From Trichoplax sp. H2 (taxonomy: Eukaryota > Placozoa > Uniplacotomia > Trichoplacea): a stretch of 64,000 bases of DNA. The translations under genes were made by a program, and so were the position numbers. Below, in pieces: positions 18,101 through 31,382 of this stretch; within the stretch, counting starts at the first letter, position 1; each line of letters opens with the position of its first letter. The stretch spans positions 121,706 through 185,705 of the forward strand of contig NOWV01000151.1 of NCBI GenBank assembly GCA_003344405.1. The letters are read 5' to 3'. Below the pieces are notes generated by a model that saw only the letters and a list, made by a program, of their open reading frames with translations, was not told the origin of the DNA and did not search any database.

Positions 18101-20950
18101 TTAATCCATTCTCTGCAGTAAAAGATCAATACAGGCAACAGCAAGATGATCATCAAAATTTATCAGAATGGATGAAAGATCAAATACATCACTGGAAAGA
18201 CGAGCTGCCTACATTGTTCCAAGCAATGACTATTCCAGCCATGCTATCTTTTGATTGTGGTTATTTGGGATTAGCAACAGTGACTGTTTATTTCATCTAT
18301 AATGCTTATAATATCAAGCCAAGACTAATGCAAGTTTTACAAGCAACAAGTCATAAAATGTTTCATGACTTAGTTTCATCACCAATTATACATCTAGTAC
18401 GCAGAGAACAGGATAAACTATTACAACAACAATTAGATAGTCATTTAATATCGCATATTGAGACTACTTTAAAAGCCTATGAACAAATCTATCGTGATAT
18501 CAGCGATGATGACATGAGTCACTCTATAATTTCGTCATTTAAATCTATTCTGCCTCAAATTCAATTAATTCATCAAAATCTTAAAGTGCTGGATATTCTT
18601 TATATTGAAAAATTTGAATTTTCATCTCTCGATGTCATGGATTATCAAACCTTTCCGGATCATTTTGTGCGTGATTCAGACCCACGACTGCTTAAATGCC
18701 GCATTCAACACCAACACTATCGACAACTTGATGTGCATTTGCGCCATTATAACTATCAAATCGAGGAGTCTAATGTTGATGAAATTCTGACACTTAGCCA
18801 ATCGTTAAGGTAACTTAATTTATTAACCATTAGTCTCTTCATAGGCTTCGTCATGCAGATTCAATTCTAATTTAACACATCAGCGATTTCTAAGCAATTT
18901 ATTGATTTCGGCACTAATCATCAGATAGGTTATCAAATTATTAATTTAATACACGATGATCGGTATTGATATATAATTCCATCACTGCTTAACCATTCAT
19001 TCCAAATTTCCGTCGGTTTTTACTTTTAACTTTGCTTGTTATTCTTTTAAACGGGAATAGTAGTAAGTCAATGCTAATCAATCTCGTGATAGACAACCTA
19101 CAGAATAAATACAGAAATTTACTTGCATGCTATAATGTCAATATCGTGTAACGTAATCCGTTTAAATTCTTCACTATGAATGCCAAGGATAGTGAATGAT
19201 ACATTGAACTTTTAAAATTAATTATGAAACTATTACAAGTTTAGTACCTTTAATTATATACATAGGAGTGGAATTTCTACCTCTAAGAGTGATGCCAATA
19301 GTATAACTCTGACTATAATGTAGGTAGCCATAGAGATCAGAACAGTTCTCCGCTAGTACAGTATTTGCTATTCAGTATGATCAAAGTCTGAACCACAATT
19401 CCTAGTCGGCGTTTTCATAAAGATCATGAAATCTTTAACATAATGTGAAGAATAACCGGAATACAAGCAAAAGTATTTATTACCGTACTATATGTAATCG
19501 TTAGCCCAAATTGGTAGATATTATTTTATCCATATATTCATGGTGGCTGTATATTTTATTATGTTCTATTATAGAAAGTGCCATCACGTTGAAGACATAT
19601 AGTTAGAACTGCATCTTGTCTTCGTCTAGAAATCGTAACTAGTGCAATTATTTAGTTAAATATTGAGATATTAAAACATTTAACGCCTAAATTAACCTTT
19701 TTTACCGTGTCGAGAAAATATAACTTGCCATCAACGGTCCATAATCTGCATACAATTCAATTAACCCTAAATTCCAAAATTGAATCTAAGTATTTACCGA
19801 ATATACTCTTTTCTCGGTGATATAGTAGTACTTGTGTCAACCTATTTACTCCTGTACAAAATAGTCGGATTGTTTCTCGGTCGTAAGTAAATTCTAAATT
19901 ATGTCTAAATGCATACTACTAACAAAATAGGAAAATGGATCATCAAAACGTAGGAAAATTACAAGGAATTCTCAAACATATCCATCTAACTCATTGTCAC
20001 CTTTACTTTACTTATCCAAGCACGGCATGTACATTAAGAGAATTTTTAAATGGATCATCTGATTGCATTCCAGCTCATTATTCTTCCGATTTTACTAAAC
20101 AACTATCAGCTTATCAATCCATGTTATCCTTAGCTACCGATATCTGCCAAGGCTTAGCATATATTCATGAACGAGGATTCATACATTGTCATTTAACATT
20201 AGACTATGTTCTGGTAAGATGAGGAAATTACAGTGTATTTGATATTTGTTGTGAAATGTACCAATCAGTTTTATACAGGTATCGATGTTGCTTACCTGCA
20301 ACTAAGAATGCCATAGTATATTAGTCTTGTAGCCTGTTAATATTATCTCTTATTAAATGATTTACTTTTAGAACAAGTAACTTAAGTATAAAGTCATATA
20401 ATCTCATTTAGCTATATAAATGCTTCTATCTTTAATTTTTCTAATGTTACAAAACCAATTACAAGAACTTTATCAAAGTTTTAAAATCGATTTTACTTTT
20501 TTTAATGCAATCTAGCTAACGTCGACATGCACAGCAGTCATTTGCGATATTGGCTCACCAAAAGTAGAGAACTGGATCTTTGATATCGAAACATTATCAC
20601 ATTATCAACTAAAATTAATGCAGTATATGGCTCCTGAAATTCTGCACAGGCAGATTCACAATGGCCGATCAGACATTTATTCCTTTGGTCTATTACTATG
20701 GGAAATGTGGTATGGCCTAAGCATAGATTGCCATATTGAAAATCAATCACAAACCAGTAGAAGTAATATCATTGAAATGATTCTTCAGCAACCACCTCCA
20801 TCTTTAGATATAACTCCAATCCCCGAAGAAACGTTCAGGATCTTTGTTGCTCAGTGCCTATATGCTCAACCTGAACTGAGACCAAGTATACAAGTTTGTC
20901 AGCAAATTTTGTACGAACTACGTCGTCGTGCCTGTACTTCTGATTCTTAA
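15110..20950 (+). CDS. DSTYK: DSTYK-like P-loop protein with pseudokinase domain, 7 exons
   Basis: Exons 15110-15305, 15520-15833, 16661-16801, 17095-17423, 17670-18809, 19931-20213 and 20516-20950 join in phase to 945 codons plus stop; human DSTYK is about 929 aa. The N-terminal part has a Walker A/G1 motif GTPGVGKSS (residues 66-74) and a G4-like NKMD (246-249), with no clear DxxG between them. A long helical region (about 320-705) has one hydrophobic stretch near residue 530. The C-terminal part has a protein-kinase C-lobe: DICQGLAYIHERGFIH, then HCHLTLDYVLV where HRDxKxxN is expected (residues 792-794 are HCH), DIG at 812-814, YMAPEIL, SDIYSFGLLLWEMW and a conserved Arg near the end. The catalytic Asp, Lys and Asn are replaced. 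Exon 5 splices in phase directly to the middle of the kinase fold, so the Gly-rich loop and the beta-3 Lys are missing or sit in an exon I failed to find. The architecture and ending (LRRRACTSDS) best fit DSTYK. Catalysis is unlikely. Confidence 0.75.
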
Positions 20951-23900
20951 AATAAATAACATGCACAATTGGATAGATAACTATGAAATACCATGATTAC
21001 TTTTCTCCAGAGCTAATAATATATAATTAAATCATTGCGCAATCTATCGTACTTCATCTATTTTAACGTAATACTTCAACATAGTTTGTAATTGCAATAT
21101 CTGTAATTATTTTGATAGGTTTTAAATTATGATAAGAAATCTTAAGTCACTTTCTATTTACTGCATTCCTTCTTGTACATAATTTTATATTAACTTCAAT
21201 GATATTTCACCAGCTCATCTAAATCAAAACACAGCATACAGTATAGCGAAACCTGCTTTATATCGCATCAACATACAGCAAGAAATCATAATTAAATAAT
21301 TGACCATATTCATATCTGACTATAATCTAAGAAACATTGCCGCTAAAATTCTGAGAAATTGCTGTAAATCAATGTCTTAACTGGAAATTCTTTATTAATA
21401 CACAATAGTTGATTTCTTAATATAAAGTTATCGCTCATTACTAGATAGCCAAATACAACTTAAAAATAAATGCTAAAACACTTTCAGACTGATAAACAAT
21501 AAACTTTAAAATTAATAATTAGATACGACTTTTCCGTCGATATCAATCAGCTTGACGAGTAAAAATTAGACATAGTTCACTAGAATGGTTCTATAGAGGC
21601 TGCGGCAATTAAACCTGCTGCATACAGTCTCTAATAGGATACCATTACAAGAGCTACAGAGATCAGTATGTAAGATTAATGTGCTATTTTCATGCACTAA
21701 CACAATATAATGTATTATACTACCACTGTATTATCAACACTATTGCTAGATTTTCATTCAATACCATAACCAATCCAGTCGTACAGTATATATGATTATA
21801 ATTCTGATGCAACACTTTTTATATATTTATACTGTAACTACAAGCATTTCTAACCTGAAGTCCCTAATATTAGAATAGGTGAATTATTAACTAGAATTAT
21901 AGTTAATGCGCTATTCTTCAGTTTATTAGCAAATAAGTAACTTTTAATTATCAATTTCCTGAATGGCCTAAATTTATAATGGTAACGAAATAACAAAGTC
22001 CATAGTAACCCAATCTTTCTCATGTAATTTCACAGAACTTTGTCATAATGATTAGAACAATTACAGAATACTTTATCATTTGGCGAACACATGGCTAGGC
22101 GTATGAGCAACGCTAACAAAATAATAGCATCCTACAGTAACATATATATATATATATACGAGTAATATATATTTTGAAAGCTATCTGTTTGTCAATTGCA
22201 TAATCAGCACTATCAATTTATAGCTTTTGCTATTCATATGTGCGCATTTCTACCATACTGAAGCGCATATATTGTTATGCATCGAAATGAAATGTGCTCA
22301 TATCTATTACTGTGCATTTCATTAATTTCTTCGTCAACGCTATTCAGCGATATAGTATCGTTTATCACTCATTTACGAGTATACTGAAGATTCGACTGCT
22401 GATTCGTAGATATCCTTAACATCCGCTATACACGAACGACGATATGTGGGCACTGTATATGTTAGATTTTACACATTCTGATGTGTTTATTAATCTGTCT
22501 TTAATGTTTTTTAGGAAGCCATCTATCTGCCAGATTCACAGTTCCAAAAAGTCATCAACTGTTGCATGCTACTCTTTTCGCCCAATGCTATAAGACATGC
22601 AACATATCCTTGTGTATATAGAAGTCAGCTGCAAGATTTACAAATGCTTGCTACAAAATATTTCCATAGCTACTTCATCAATATTATTTCATAGTGGTGT
22701 TAATCCATATATTTGCACGTAGTTCTACATATACACATTGTAAGACGTTGTACTGTGTTCCAAAAAGTATTCAAAAATTTATTCGGAAAAGCTCTTACAA
22801 TAACTATTAAGTTAATAAATCGAATCAGGCTGCTCAAATCTAATTACGGTTAAAGCTGGTTTATAATAATTAAAACAATTTCGTTGGCATTAGTCAATTA
22901 TAATGTGTCCACGCAAAATATACGTCATTAATTACGGTAATTATTTATCTACTGTCTTTTATTTATAATAAGTAATTCGTTCTGAGTAACAGTTATGACC
23001 AAAAGGTAGAAATATAAAATAAATAAAATTTTAGGACTACGATGCCTTTTTTCAATATTGATTCATTATTATATAGGCGAAAGCCATCGTAAGATTACTC
23101 GTTTAAAGCAAATCAAACCAACTACAATAAATAATTTCATAAGCATCTGGCCTTAATCCTCTATAATTAATTAGTTAAATTTGATCAGCTACAATTCATA
23201 AATTGAAAAATCCTGACTGCATCGAGACTAATTTAGTAAAAAGTTATTGGTTAACTTTTTGATAATATAATAAATAAATAGTAAACAATCTTCATTAATT
23301 ACGATAGCGCAGCACATATGTTACATCCATTCTTAAATTTAGTAAATAGCTATAGAATTAACGGCCTGACGTAGTTTCAGATGTTGAGGGATTTCATTCT
23401 TTTGTTGGATACCAAATCATTACTTGTATCGCTAAGTAGCCGTAAGCGAAAATTGATTTATTGACTAATCTCCCATTTACCTATTCATTAAGTCATAAAG
23501 GATATTATTCAAAAGCTTTTACCTTAATAATACCAATACGGGCCTACCATGTATCAGTGCATATAATATATACAGGATAACGCGAAAACTTGGCGATATA
23601 TTTGTGTGGAAGTCCTGTTTGTATGGCTAAGATCAAATATTTTTGCATTACAATTTTAAATAAATTTATGAATCTAGTAATTGTAGCATGATAATTTGAA
23701 AAAAGCCGAAATAAGTAGCCCTGTTTATACAAATTAATTACTTAGATAAATGCTATTAAATTTTAAAGTAAGATGTTCGTATTACTGAAATATTTGTTAG
23801 AATTATTAACAAATGTTTCATAAACTCAGAAAGAGACAACCCTTTCAGCATTACAAGTATTCCAGTCTTTATTACAAATTTTGGATGATTTATAAAGTAA

Positions 23901-26900
23901 TCTTATAGATAATATCGTAAAATAATATTCGTAATGATCTTCAAACGAGAAATACTTAAGATATCGGCACCGCATCTCTAGTGAAATCAAGGATATTTCG
24001 TTTTCACTCCAATGGTGATAATTTACTTAATAGTCTCTCCTCTTGTCTATATAGACCACGCTGCAGTACTCATAGTGCTGTTTTCCAAATTACTACCATT
24101 ACAAACTGAATCCTAGGTATATCTTCAGAAAAATGTAATAGCAAAGATTTTTTTGATACTTCTATCATAAATTTCAGCATCATAGTAATAAAATTCTACT
24201 GGAAAGTACTGTACACCAAAATAAGATAGTTTATCTTACGGTATACGTGTACCTTACGACATGTTACTATCACCGTACTGACATTGCATAAATTGTTACT
24301 GATTTATGATATTATATGATCTATTCCAACTAATAATTGCTATGGGCTGTGTAATTCAATATCATTCTAAAATGCCCAATATGCTTTTCTATAATATATC
24401 TAGTAACTAACAATACCTTAATATCGTTTATAATTTTGTAATCTTAACTATCAACGAATTTCTAATAAGTTGCTAGTTCTCATTCCTCGCCATGAAATTT
24501 GATTTAACCTATATGATGAGAACAGAAAGATCACTTTATTACTGAATTTAATTCCTTTCCTATAGTTAGCTAATTTAGGCAGAGCAGGTCATTAATCAAC
24601 AACCACTTTTAATAAAGCGCACCTCAGGATAATATGCACCAATCTGCTACACTGCATATACATACAAATGCTAATACACAGAGAAACCAGTCCATAGGAA
24701 TTGAAAATGAATGTACGCAAATTTCAAGTAGAAACTTTTTGTTTGTTCTGACTACAATAAGGTAAAACTACTGTACGTTATAATGCAAATTGAAAACCTA
24801 AGGACAGATCTAGTAATAAAATTTAAATTTGATAGTATAATGGTGTATATTAGTGAGTAAATATTTGAGTCGCCTCAACTGATACTGTGTTCAATAGAAC
24901 AGTAGCCTCAAAACAATTTCACTCTTTAACTACTCTTGTGACCTATTGAATATCGTTAACCATTAAATACATTTATGCCCGCTTGGATAACGTTAGAACA
25001 CATTCCGTCACATTAGCGTGGTAATTACTTAAACTATTACGAATAGCCGTAAAGACAATAAATATCAAGATTAAGGATTATTCACAGTTTTTAAAATTAG
25101 AATTATCAATAAAAAGATATTTGGCGAATGATCGAGCATTCGAATGAGATATCCGGTATCATAGACGCTTATTGCTTGATAGCTTGCTGCAACTATTCAA
25201 TAGCATTCTTTTACGTTAATATTGGTTCTCGACACTAAATTTTGGCACTACTACTGACAGTTATGATAGTTGTTTTCTACCCTTTCTATAGGAAACAAAA
25301 TTTAAAAGGCATCTGATGCGTGTAACAGTTTTAAGATAAAAATAGTACAACAATCCACAGAGAATTTCTCTTAGCTATGCGATAAACTAAATTCAAAGTA
25401 TCGTTCTTTATTCAATCAGCTGGATACAGTTGTTATCGAATAATCAATAACATCAAAACTTTGTAATACGAAATTCATTAATTACACGTTATACAGGTTC
25501 AAGATATTTGGTTCCAACAAGGCATGAAATGCCTGCGGCACTGTATAGCAGTAGTTAATAGATGACTACCATTTTACTTTGGCGGTTACGAAATTTTATG
25601 GAAATTGTAATTGATTTAAAGTTCTGTAAAATGAATAGGAATTTCAATTTACAAAGCACGAAAGCACTTGGTATAAATATTAACCGTAGCTGTAGCTCAG
25701 CTAATTCAGTTCCGAAAGTATGAAATCATTAAAGTTTGTTAGCTGTGATGCAAATTTTACAGCAAATGCTATTGCAAGAATCATGCATCAATTTTCTTGC
25801 GCGACAATTCGACTACGTAGAAGAATTTCCTCTATAGTAATTTTTTGCGTAGCAAATATTATCAGAGCAATAGGTGTAATTTTATTAATCATTGCTCTAT
25901 TTAGAATAGGCTTATAATGCCAGGATTCACAATGGTGCCAGCACTGCCTGATATAATCGTCAATAAATTGTTACGAGCCCATATAAAGTAAATTTTTTCA
26001 GATTAAGATGAATTATATAATATACAAATTTATTATATGTTTTTGATGCCACTGTACTATCGTTTCTATTTACAGATATAGTAGACTGCAACACTGCAAA
26101 AATTTAATATTAATATACACAATTGCTTGGTATATCTAAGAATGTAGGCTAAATATATATGCAATTAAAAAAGAGCTCTAGTAAGACAATAATATTGACA
26201 GTGAATCTGTTTGATGTAAATAAATGAAACCTGGATTATTATATTTAAGTTTCCATAGACACCAAGGTCAGCCAGTAGTTCTACAGTAAAACAGCTTTGA
26301 AGTTGTATATGAGATATTAGGTGAAAAGGTTACATTTTATTGTCATAAACGCAACCTTACCAATTCAAGACAGTAAATTAATGAGTATCGTAATTAATTT
26401 AAAGGCAGAATACATCTTAGATATTAGCGGGATTGTATTAACTCTTGCTTTCAAGCTTTATGTCGCTTTGATGATAGACATACATGGTCATTGATACTTG
26501 AATGGCTTGCAAAGAATAAAATTACAACTAATCTTACTTTTAAGATGAGAAACGACTAAGTAAATATTATCAATCCAGCGACAAGATAGTCTGCGTCATA
26601 AGCAGTTATGATTTCATTACATAAGGAAAGTTGTTCATTCTGTATTTAGCATCAGCCAAAAGCTTGATCGTCCTTACTGTTATTAGGAAAGTGTCTATTA
26701 CTTTCGAATCGCTATATTTGCTGAAATCAAGATAAAATTATAACCTTGACTCGATATAGTTTTTTTACACCATAATTACAAATTAATATCATCTTAACAT
26801 TGATGCTCTATGGTAATAAATCCATCCAAATATCTTAATAATCCACTTTCTTTGAAGAATCAATTCAAGCCGTTGTTTTCCGTACATTTATGGTCATGGT

Positions 26901-27191
26901 AGCTTTTTCCATTTTGCCCTTGGTTCTAAACAGTGTCCCATACTATAATTACAGCATTTCATGATCACTGGTATTAATAAATTAAACGAAACTGTGGTGA
27001 GGTTTGGTAAAATACAATTGAATTAATGTTGGCTAAATCGCAATTTCTTAAATTCGAAATTGATTCGTAATATTCTACAAATGCTGTTTGTCCACTATCT
27101 AAATACCGATTTGTAAGTTCTTCAACAGCATTGTTTACCATGTATGCCATGATGTAATATCATGACAATGCGGACCAATTCAGTAATTCAT
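20951..27191. other. Gene-poor 6-kb AT-rich region
   Basis: No open frame with a recognisable motif was found on either strand. A short (TA)n run lies near 22143-22160. An ATG frame at 25720-25917 encodes 65 residues ending in a hydrophobic stretch (IIRAIGVILLIIALF), but nothing supports it as a gene. An AATAAA immediately follows the DSTYK-like stop codon. Confidence 0.45.
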
Positions 27192-28217
27192 TCAAGAATT
27201 TATTAGTACATTATTGACGTTACTAATCGGCGAAGAATAAATAAAGGGATGAATTGCCATATTCACTTTTTGAAGTAGAATAACAGAAATAGAAACATAT
27301 TTCAACGAAGCTACTGTCTGATTAATTTCCATTGGTTGTAATAAAATTGCTAGAGATAAAGGTAACCAAGTTGTTGCATCAGTGATTGCAATTGCGATGG
27401 CAAAAAATATCAGCCACGGTCTAATTTCATTTCTGACTAATATCGCATCGTTGCGACTGTGATGTTGTCGTGACGGAATTGATTGTTGACACCAGCCAAG
27501 TGTAAATATTATATGAGCATAGATAATAATAACTAAGCAGTAGGAGATAAAGCAATAGGCCAAGTAACATGTTGCTGAATAAAATAAGATCTCAGGTGAA
27601 GTATTCAAATAAATACATAAACCATTGACATCATAAGTATCATCGAATGGTATTCTTGTTAAGGTACGGGATAAAATTGTAACAATGCTGGCAGTTATAA
27701 TGGCTATCATCCATATGATAGATGTGATTACTAGTATCGTGATGCGATAGTCTTGCCAACTCAAGGCACGATAGTGTAAAATTAATTTCGATCTCTCAAT
27801 AGCTATTAGAACTGCAAATGATGATGATGCAATCGTAGAAACACAGTTAAGAAATCGTAAGACAGCACAAAATGAACTATTTGGCCATTGATAGTACTGT
27901 GATCTATCATTTGATGGATACGATTGACGATCCAAGTAAACGTCAACGGCAGCAATAGCAGTCATATAAAATGTACCGATTAAATCAGCAAAAGCAAGAT
28001 GTGCTAGTAAATATGACGGTGTAGCATGTAATCGATTACCATTATTGTGATGTATAGAAGATACACGTTGCACAGTATTGGTATTCTTACGGAATCGCTT
28101 ACAGTGAACTATAATGGCAGCAATATTGGCTAAACTACCTAGAACGCCTGGTATCCAAGTCACAAATGGTGCGAAAACCCTATGTCCAGTAATTGCGGAT
28201 GATCGATTCGAAGCCAT
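27192..28217 (-). CDS. RXFP/LGR-type class A GPCR without leucine-rich ectodomain
   Basis: Intronless 341-residue seven-helix receptor, expected in the plasma membrane and signalling through G proteins. The N-terminus is only about 16 residues with one sequon (NRS). Helix 1 (about 17-39) has GSLAN. Helix 2 has LAHLAFAD (Asp78). Cys117 before helix 3 and Cys201 in the second extracellular loop can form the canonical disulfide. The E/DRY position reads ERS (141-143). Helix 4 has Trp169. Helix 6 carries TDATTWLPLSLAILL, close to the TDALCWIP pattern of relaxin receptors (RXFP/LGR type C). Helix 7 has HPFIYS in place of NPxxY. The tail is very short (about 12 residues). The RXFP/LGR resemblance is by eye. 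No leucine-rich repeats or LDLa module are encoded upstream. The ligand is unknown. Confidence 0.82.
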   Translation of the reverse strand: MASNRSSAITGHRVFAPFVTWIPGVLGSLANIAAIIVHCKRFRKNTNTVQRVSSIHHNNGNRLHATPSYLLAHLAFADLIGTFYMTAIAAVDVYLDRQSYPSNDRSQYYQWPNSSFCAVLRFLNCVSTIASSSFAVLIAIERSKLILHYRALSWQDYRITILVITSIIWMIAIITASIVTILSRTLTRIPFDDTYDVNGLCIYLNTSPEILFYSATCYLAYCFISYCLVIIIYAHIIFTLGWCQQSIPSRQHHSRNDAILVRNEIRPWLIFFAIAIAITDATTWLPLSLAILLQPMEINQTVASLKYVSISVILLQKVNMAIHPFIYSSPISNVNNVLINS

Positions 28218-31200
28218 GACGTGGATGCCACCTTAACTAGTAATCTTGGTAACTAAAGTGAAGATCAATTCCCAGAAATGTCTCTGCAATTATGCTGGTA
28301 TATTTCTATCGGTACTAAATTTACTAGATCTAAAGGCTTATGTAACTTCGTGTTTACTTTTGATGGTATTACTGAGTTGAAACTCTAAAATGGAAATTAA
28401 GTACGGTAATATTTATGAGATGAATTATTACCCTTATACCCCAAACACTGAGTATTAACAAATGATGTTGATGACATCTAACGTCGAATAGTATCATGGC
28501 AAATATTTAGTGTATATTAGAAATTCAAAGTTGCGTAATCATAATTCACTTAATTAATTAACGATCATATTTAAGTTTATGATCTTAATATTCTGAGACA
28601 AAAACTAACAGTGATTGTATTTTTATTAATAATCCGTGCTGAAAGCATTCATATATATAAGAAATTAATTAATTAATATAGGAAGAATAGCTTCAGACGT
28701 TTAGGTTGATCTACCGGTCATTAATATATAGCTAATATAACCAATAAAAAAATTTACAACAAAGTCCCCCTAAAATAATAGCAGCTTATTGTATTCGGTT
28801 TACCAATCTGCTCATAACGTCATCATTACTACAGTCATTACCATTTGTATTATACCTCATTTTTATCTATTAAGGTAACCTATAAATTTAATGCATGATC
28901 GATGTTAGTATACGAACTAGAGAGGTACTGTATCCTATTGAGTTGAGGGTTTAATAAATATTGATGAAATTAAAATCCAATAGGAGAATATAAAAGTAAT
29001 AACTTCTTCTGTGATTTCGAATTTTATTTCTTTTGAGGTTTACTGTACTATTTGTTACAGAGGTCAATTTCTGCCTTGATGCTACTTCCATAATTATGAA
29101 TCTTTCATAGCTACAGATTGAGATTTAAGCCAATTTTTAGTTCTTACCTTTGATAATATCAATCTATAAAATGTTGTCTGAGAGTTTTTAGTAAAATGGG
29201 GTAAGTTTATAAAGAAACATCTGTGTTACGCTGTCAACAGGAAGCCAATCATTTCTTAACATTCGATTGTATTTCCAGTTAGCGAGGTGATTAAAATAAC
29301 AATCCAATACAAGTACAATGCTAAAATCGATTGAACGTCATGCTATTATATTAACGTCTGAGCTCAAGGCAATCATAGTTAAATAAGTTTACTTTAAATT
29401 TTAAAAATAGGAAATTTAATAAGAAGTGCTACTAGATGTTCAATTTTAGTCCATAAATGGTATTGTACGAGAACTCTTAATTAAAATATAGAACTTAACT
29501 ATATTTTTCCTGATATTAAAATCTCCAGATTTTAAATTACTTCTTATGTATGTAATGAAGGATGTAAGATTAAAACTAACAATTGGCAATGAAAGCCATT
29601 ATAATCTATCATTTTAGAATAACCTATGATGTTTAAAGAAATAATATTTTATTTGTTTTATTATTAAGAATTGAATTATTAGCTAAAATTAATTAAAATA
29701 AATGCCTATAATTTGATTTATGAAATTAAAGGTGGCATGATAAGCTTGTAAAAATCTGCAATATACTTGTATATATTGACACATATACTAATCCATGATA
29801 CATCGAAAGCAAATTTTAAAACTATGGAACAAGGAGATACACGCGCGATATCGTTTGTGCTGACTATACAGATATCTACGAGTATAAAGAAAATGTCAAG
29901 AAGATACTGTCCCTTTCAAATCTATCACCATTATGTTAGTAACCTTCTGTTTAAGTTTCATTTTAGTGGTACCAATTAAATGGAGATAGACAGAAATATT
30001 GAATATTATATATTTTTGCTACGGAAATAAACTTATGCTAAACTTCAATTTTATGATAATTTTACGTAATTATTTCACGCATTGTACTGTATATATATAT
30101 ATACATATTAAAATCTGCTTGCAAAAAATATGTGTGCAAATATTCGGTGTAAATTAATTACGTCTCGTATACGGTATTGTACTTCATAAAATTGTTCGTT
30201 AATTGAGGGAAGGTAACTAAAATACTTCGTGATTATTATGAAGAATCGAAGATTAAATTATATTCCGCGTTTATTATACGAGCAATAACCTTTATCTCCT
30301 GTAATTTGGATTCTAGAGTAAGAAAATCCATGTATAATGCAATATATCATAGGTACATATGTACCAATAATCTATTCATTTAGGCCTTAGATTAGTAATT
30401 TGTCAATGATAAAGTCGCGCTCTTATGGGCTAATTTACCTTATATTTACAGATGTGATTATACAATGCAAGTGCAATCGAATTCTAATTACACTTTCAGT
30501 ATTTAATTAGCGCTTTTCTCACTTAGAAAAGAAGTAGGGAAATACAAACTAATTACACTAATAGATCTGAATAATATACTCCCTAACAGATTTTGCTCAA
30601 AATGAGATCGTCTGATCGCCAGATAAAAGCAAAAGTTAAAATATTTATGGCATTGCGTAATAAATACTGTAAATGTTCATGAAAATCTTTTAATACGAAT
30701 ACATTGTACAGTACTGTATAGTATTGTAGAAGTCATCTCACTGCAGCATGGTATCCGATGGCAAATCAATCTGTAAACGATAGCATTTACATTTAACTAA
30801 ATAGTCCAAAATTATACTGTTTTGCTAGCTAGTATCCGATGGTGTGTAATTTGTTGTGCGTAGTACACTATGTAGTAGTAGATAATTTCCGATTTCTAAC
30901 ATGACTATCAGGTATGAACTTTTTCTTCACCATACCAAAAGTACGAGTATGCAATGAGAAATGTCTTACCCAAAGGTGTTTGTTTTTGTCAATATCTATT
31001 CCATATTATAAACCTAGTCGTAATTTATTTTAAGAACGATAATGTCTTATTAAGAGTCACATTTTTTCGCCATTGCTCGTACAATTTCAAGAAATTAGAA
31101 TTTGTTAGTTAGGAGATCCAATAGCATCGTGTATTGAATGCGTCGTTGTATTGGCCAAAATAGGTACATGACAGATACCAGCTCAATAAAATTTAATTTT

Positions 31201-31254
31201 TAAAAATATTATGTAACAACGTCCCATAAACAAATAGTATTAATATGCAGACTT
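28218..31254. other. Gene-free AT-rich region
   Basis: No coding exon was recognised. A (TA)n run lies around 30091-30104. A palindromic motif (TTGTACAGTACTGTATAG) lies at about 30704-30721. A frame at 29767-29979 has no recognisable motif. Confidence 0.45.
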
Positions 31255-31260
31255 TTTATT
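31255..31260 (-). terminator. Polyadenylation signal candidate, HYPK
   Basis: TTTATT on the plus strand reads AATAAA on the minus strand, 123 bp after the HYPK stop codon. Confidence 0.4.
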
Positions 31261-31382
31261 ACAAGAAACAATTATGATAGCGATATAAAACATTGAATGC
31301 AGAATGCAGTCATCTTCAATCGTATAGTTACTAAGGCAATAGATAATGTGAGGATTCGATGCTTCGGCTTGGAGTAGATTGA

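Noticed and set aside
18810-19930. Search for kinase N-lobe exons in the intron before the kinase C-lobe
   Set aside because: I read the plus strand for a Gly-rich loop or VAIK-like Lys and saw none. The flanking exons also join in phase without an extra exon. Not conclusive.
25720-25917. 65-codon frame with a hydrophobic end
   Set aside because: It is isolated in a 6-kb gene desert with no homology recognised, and composition alone can explain the hydrophobic run.
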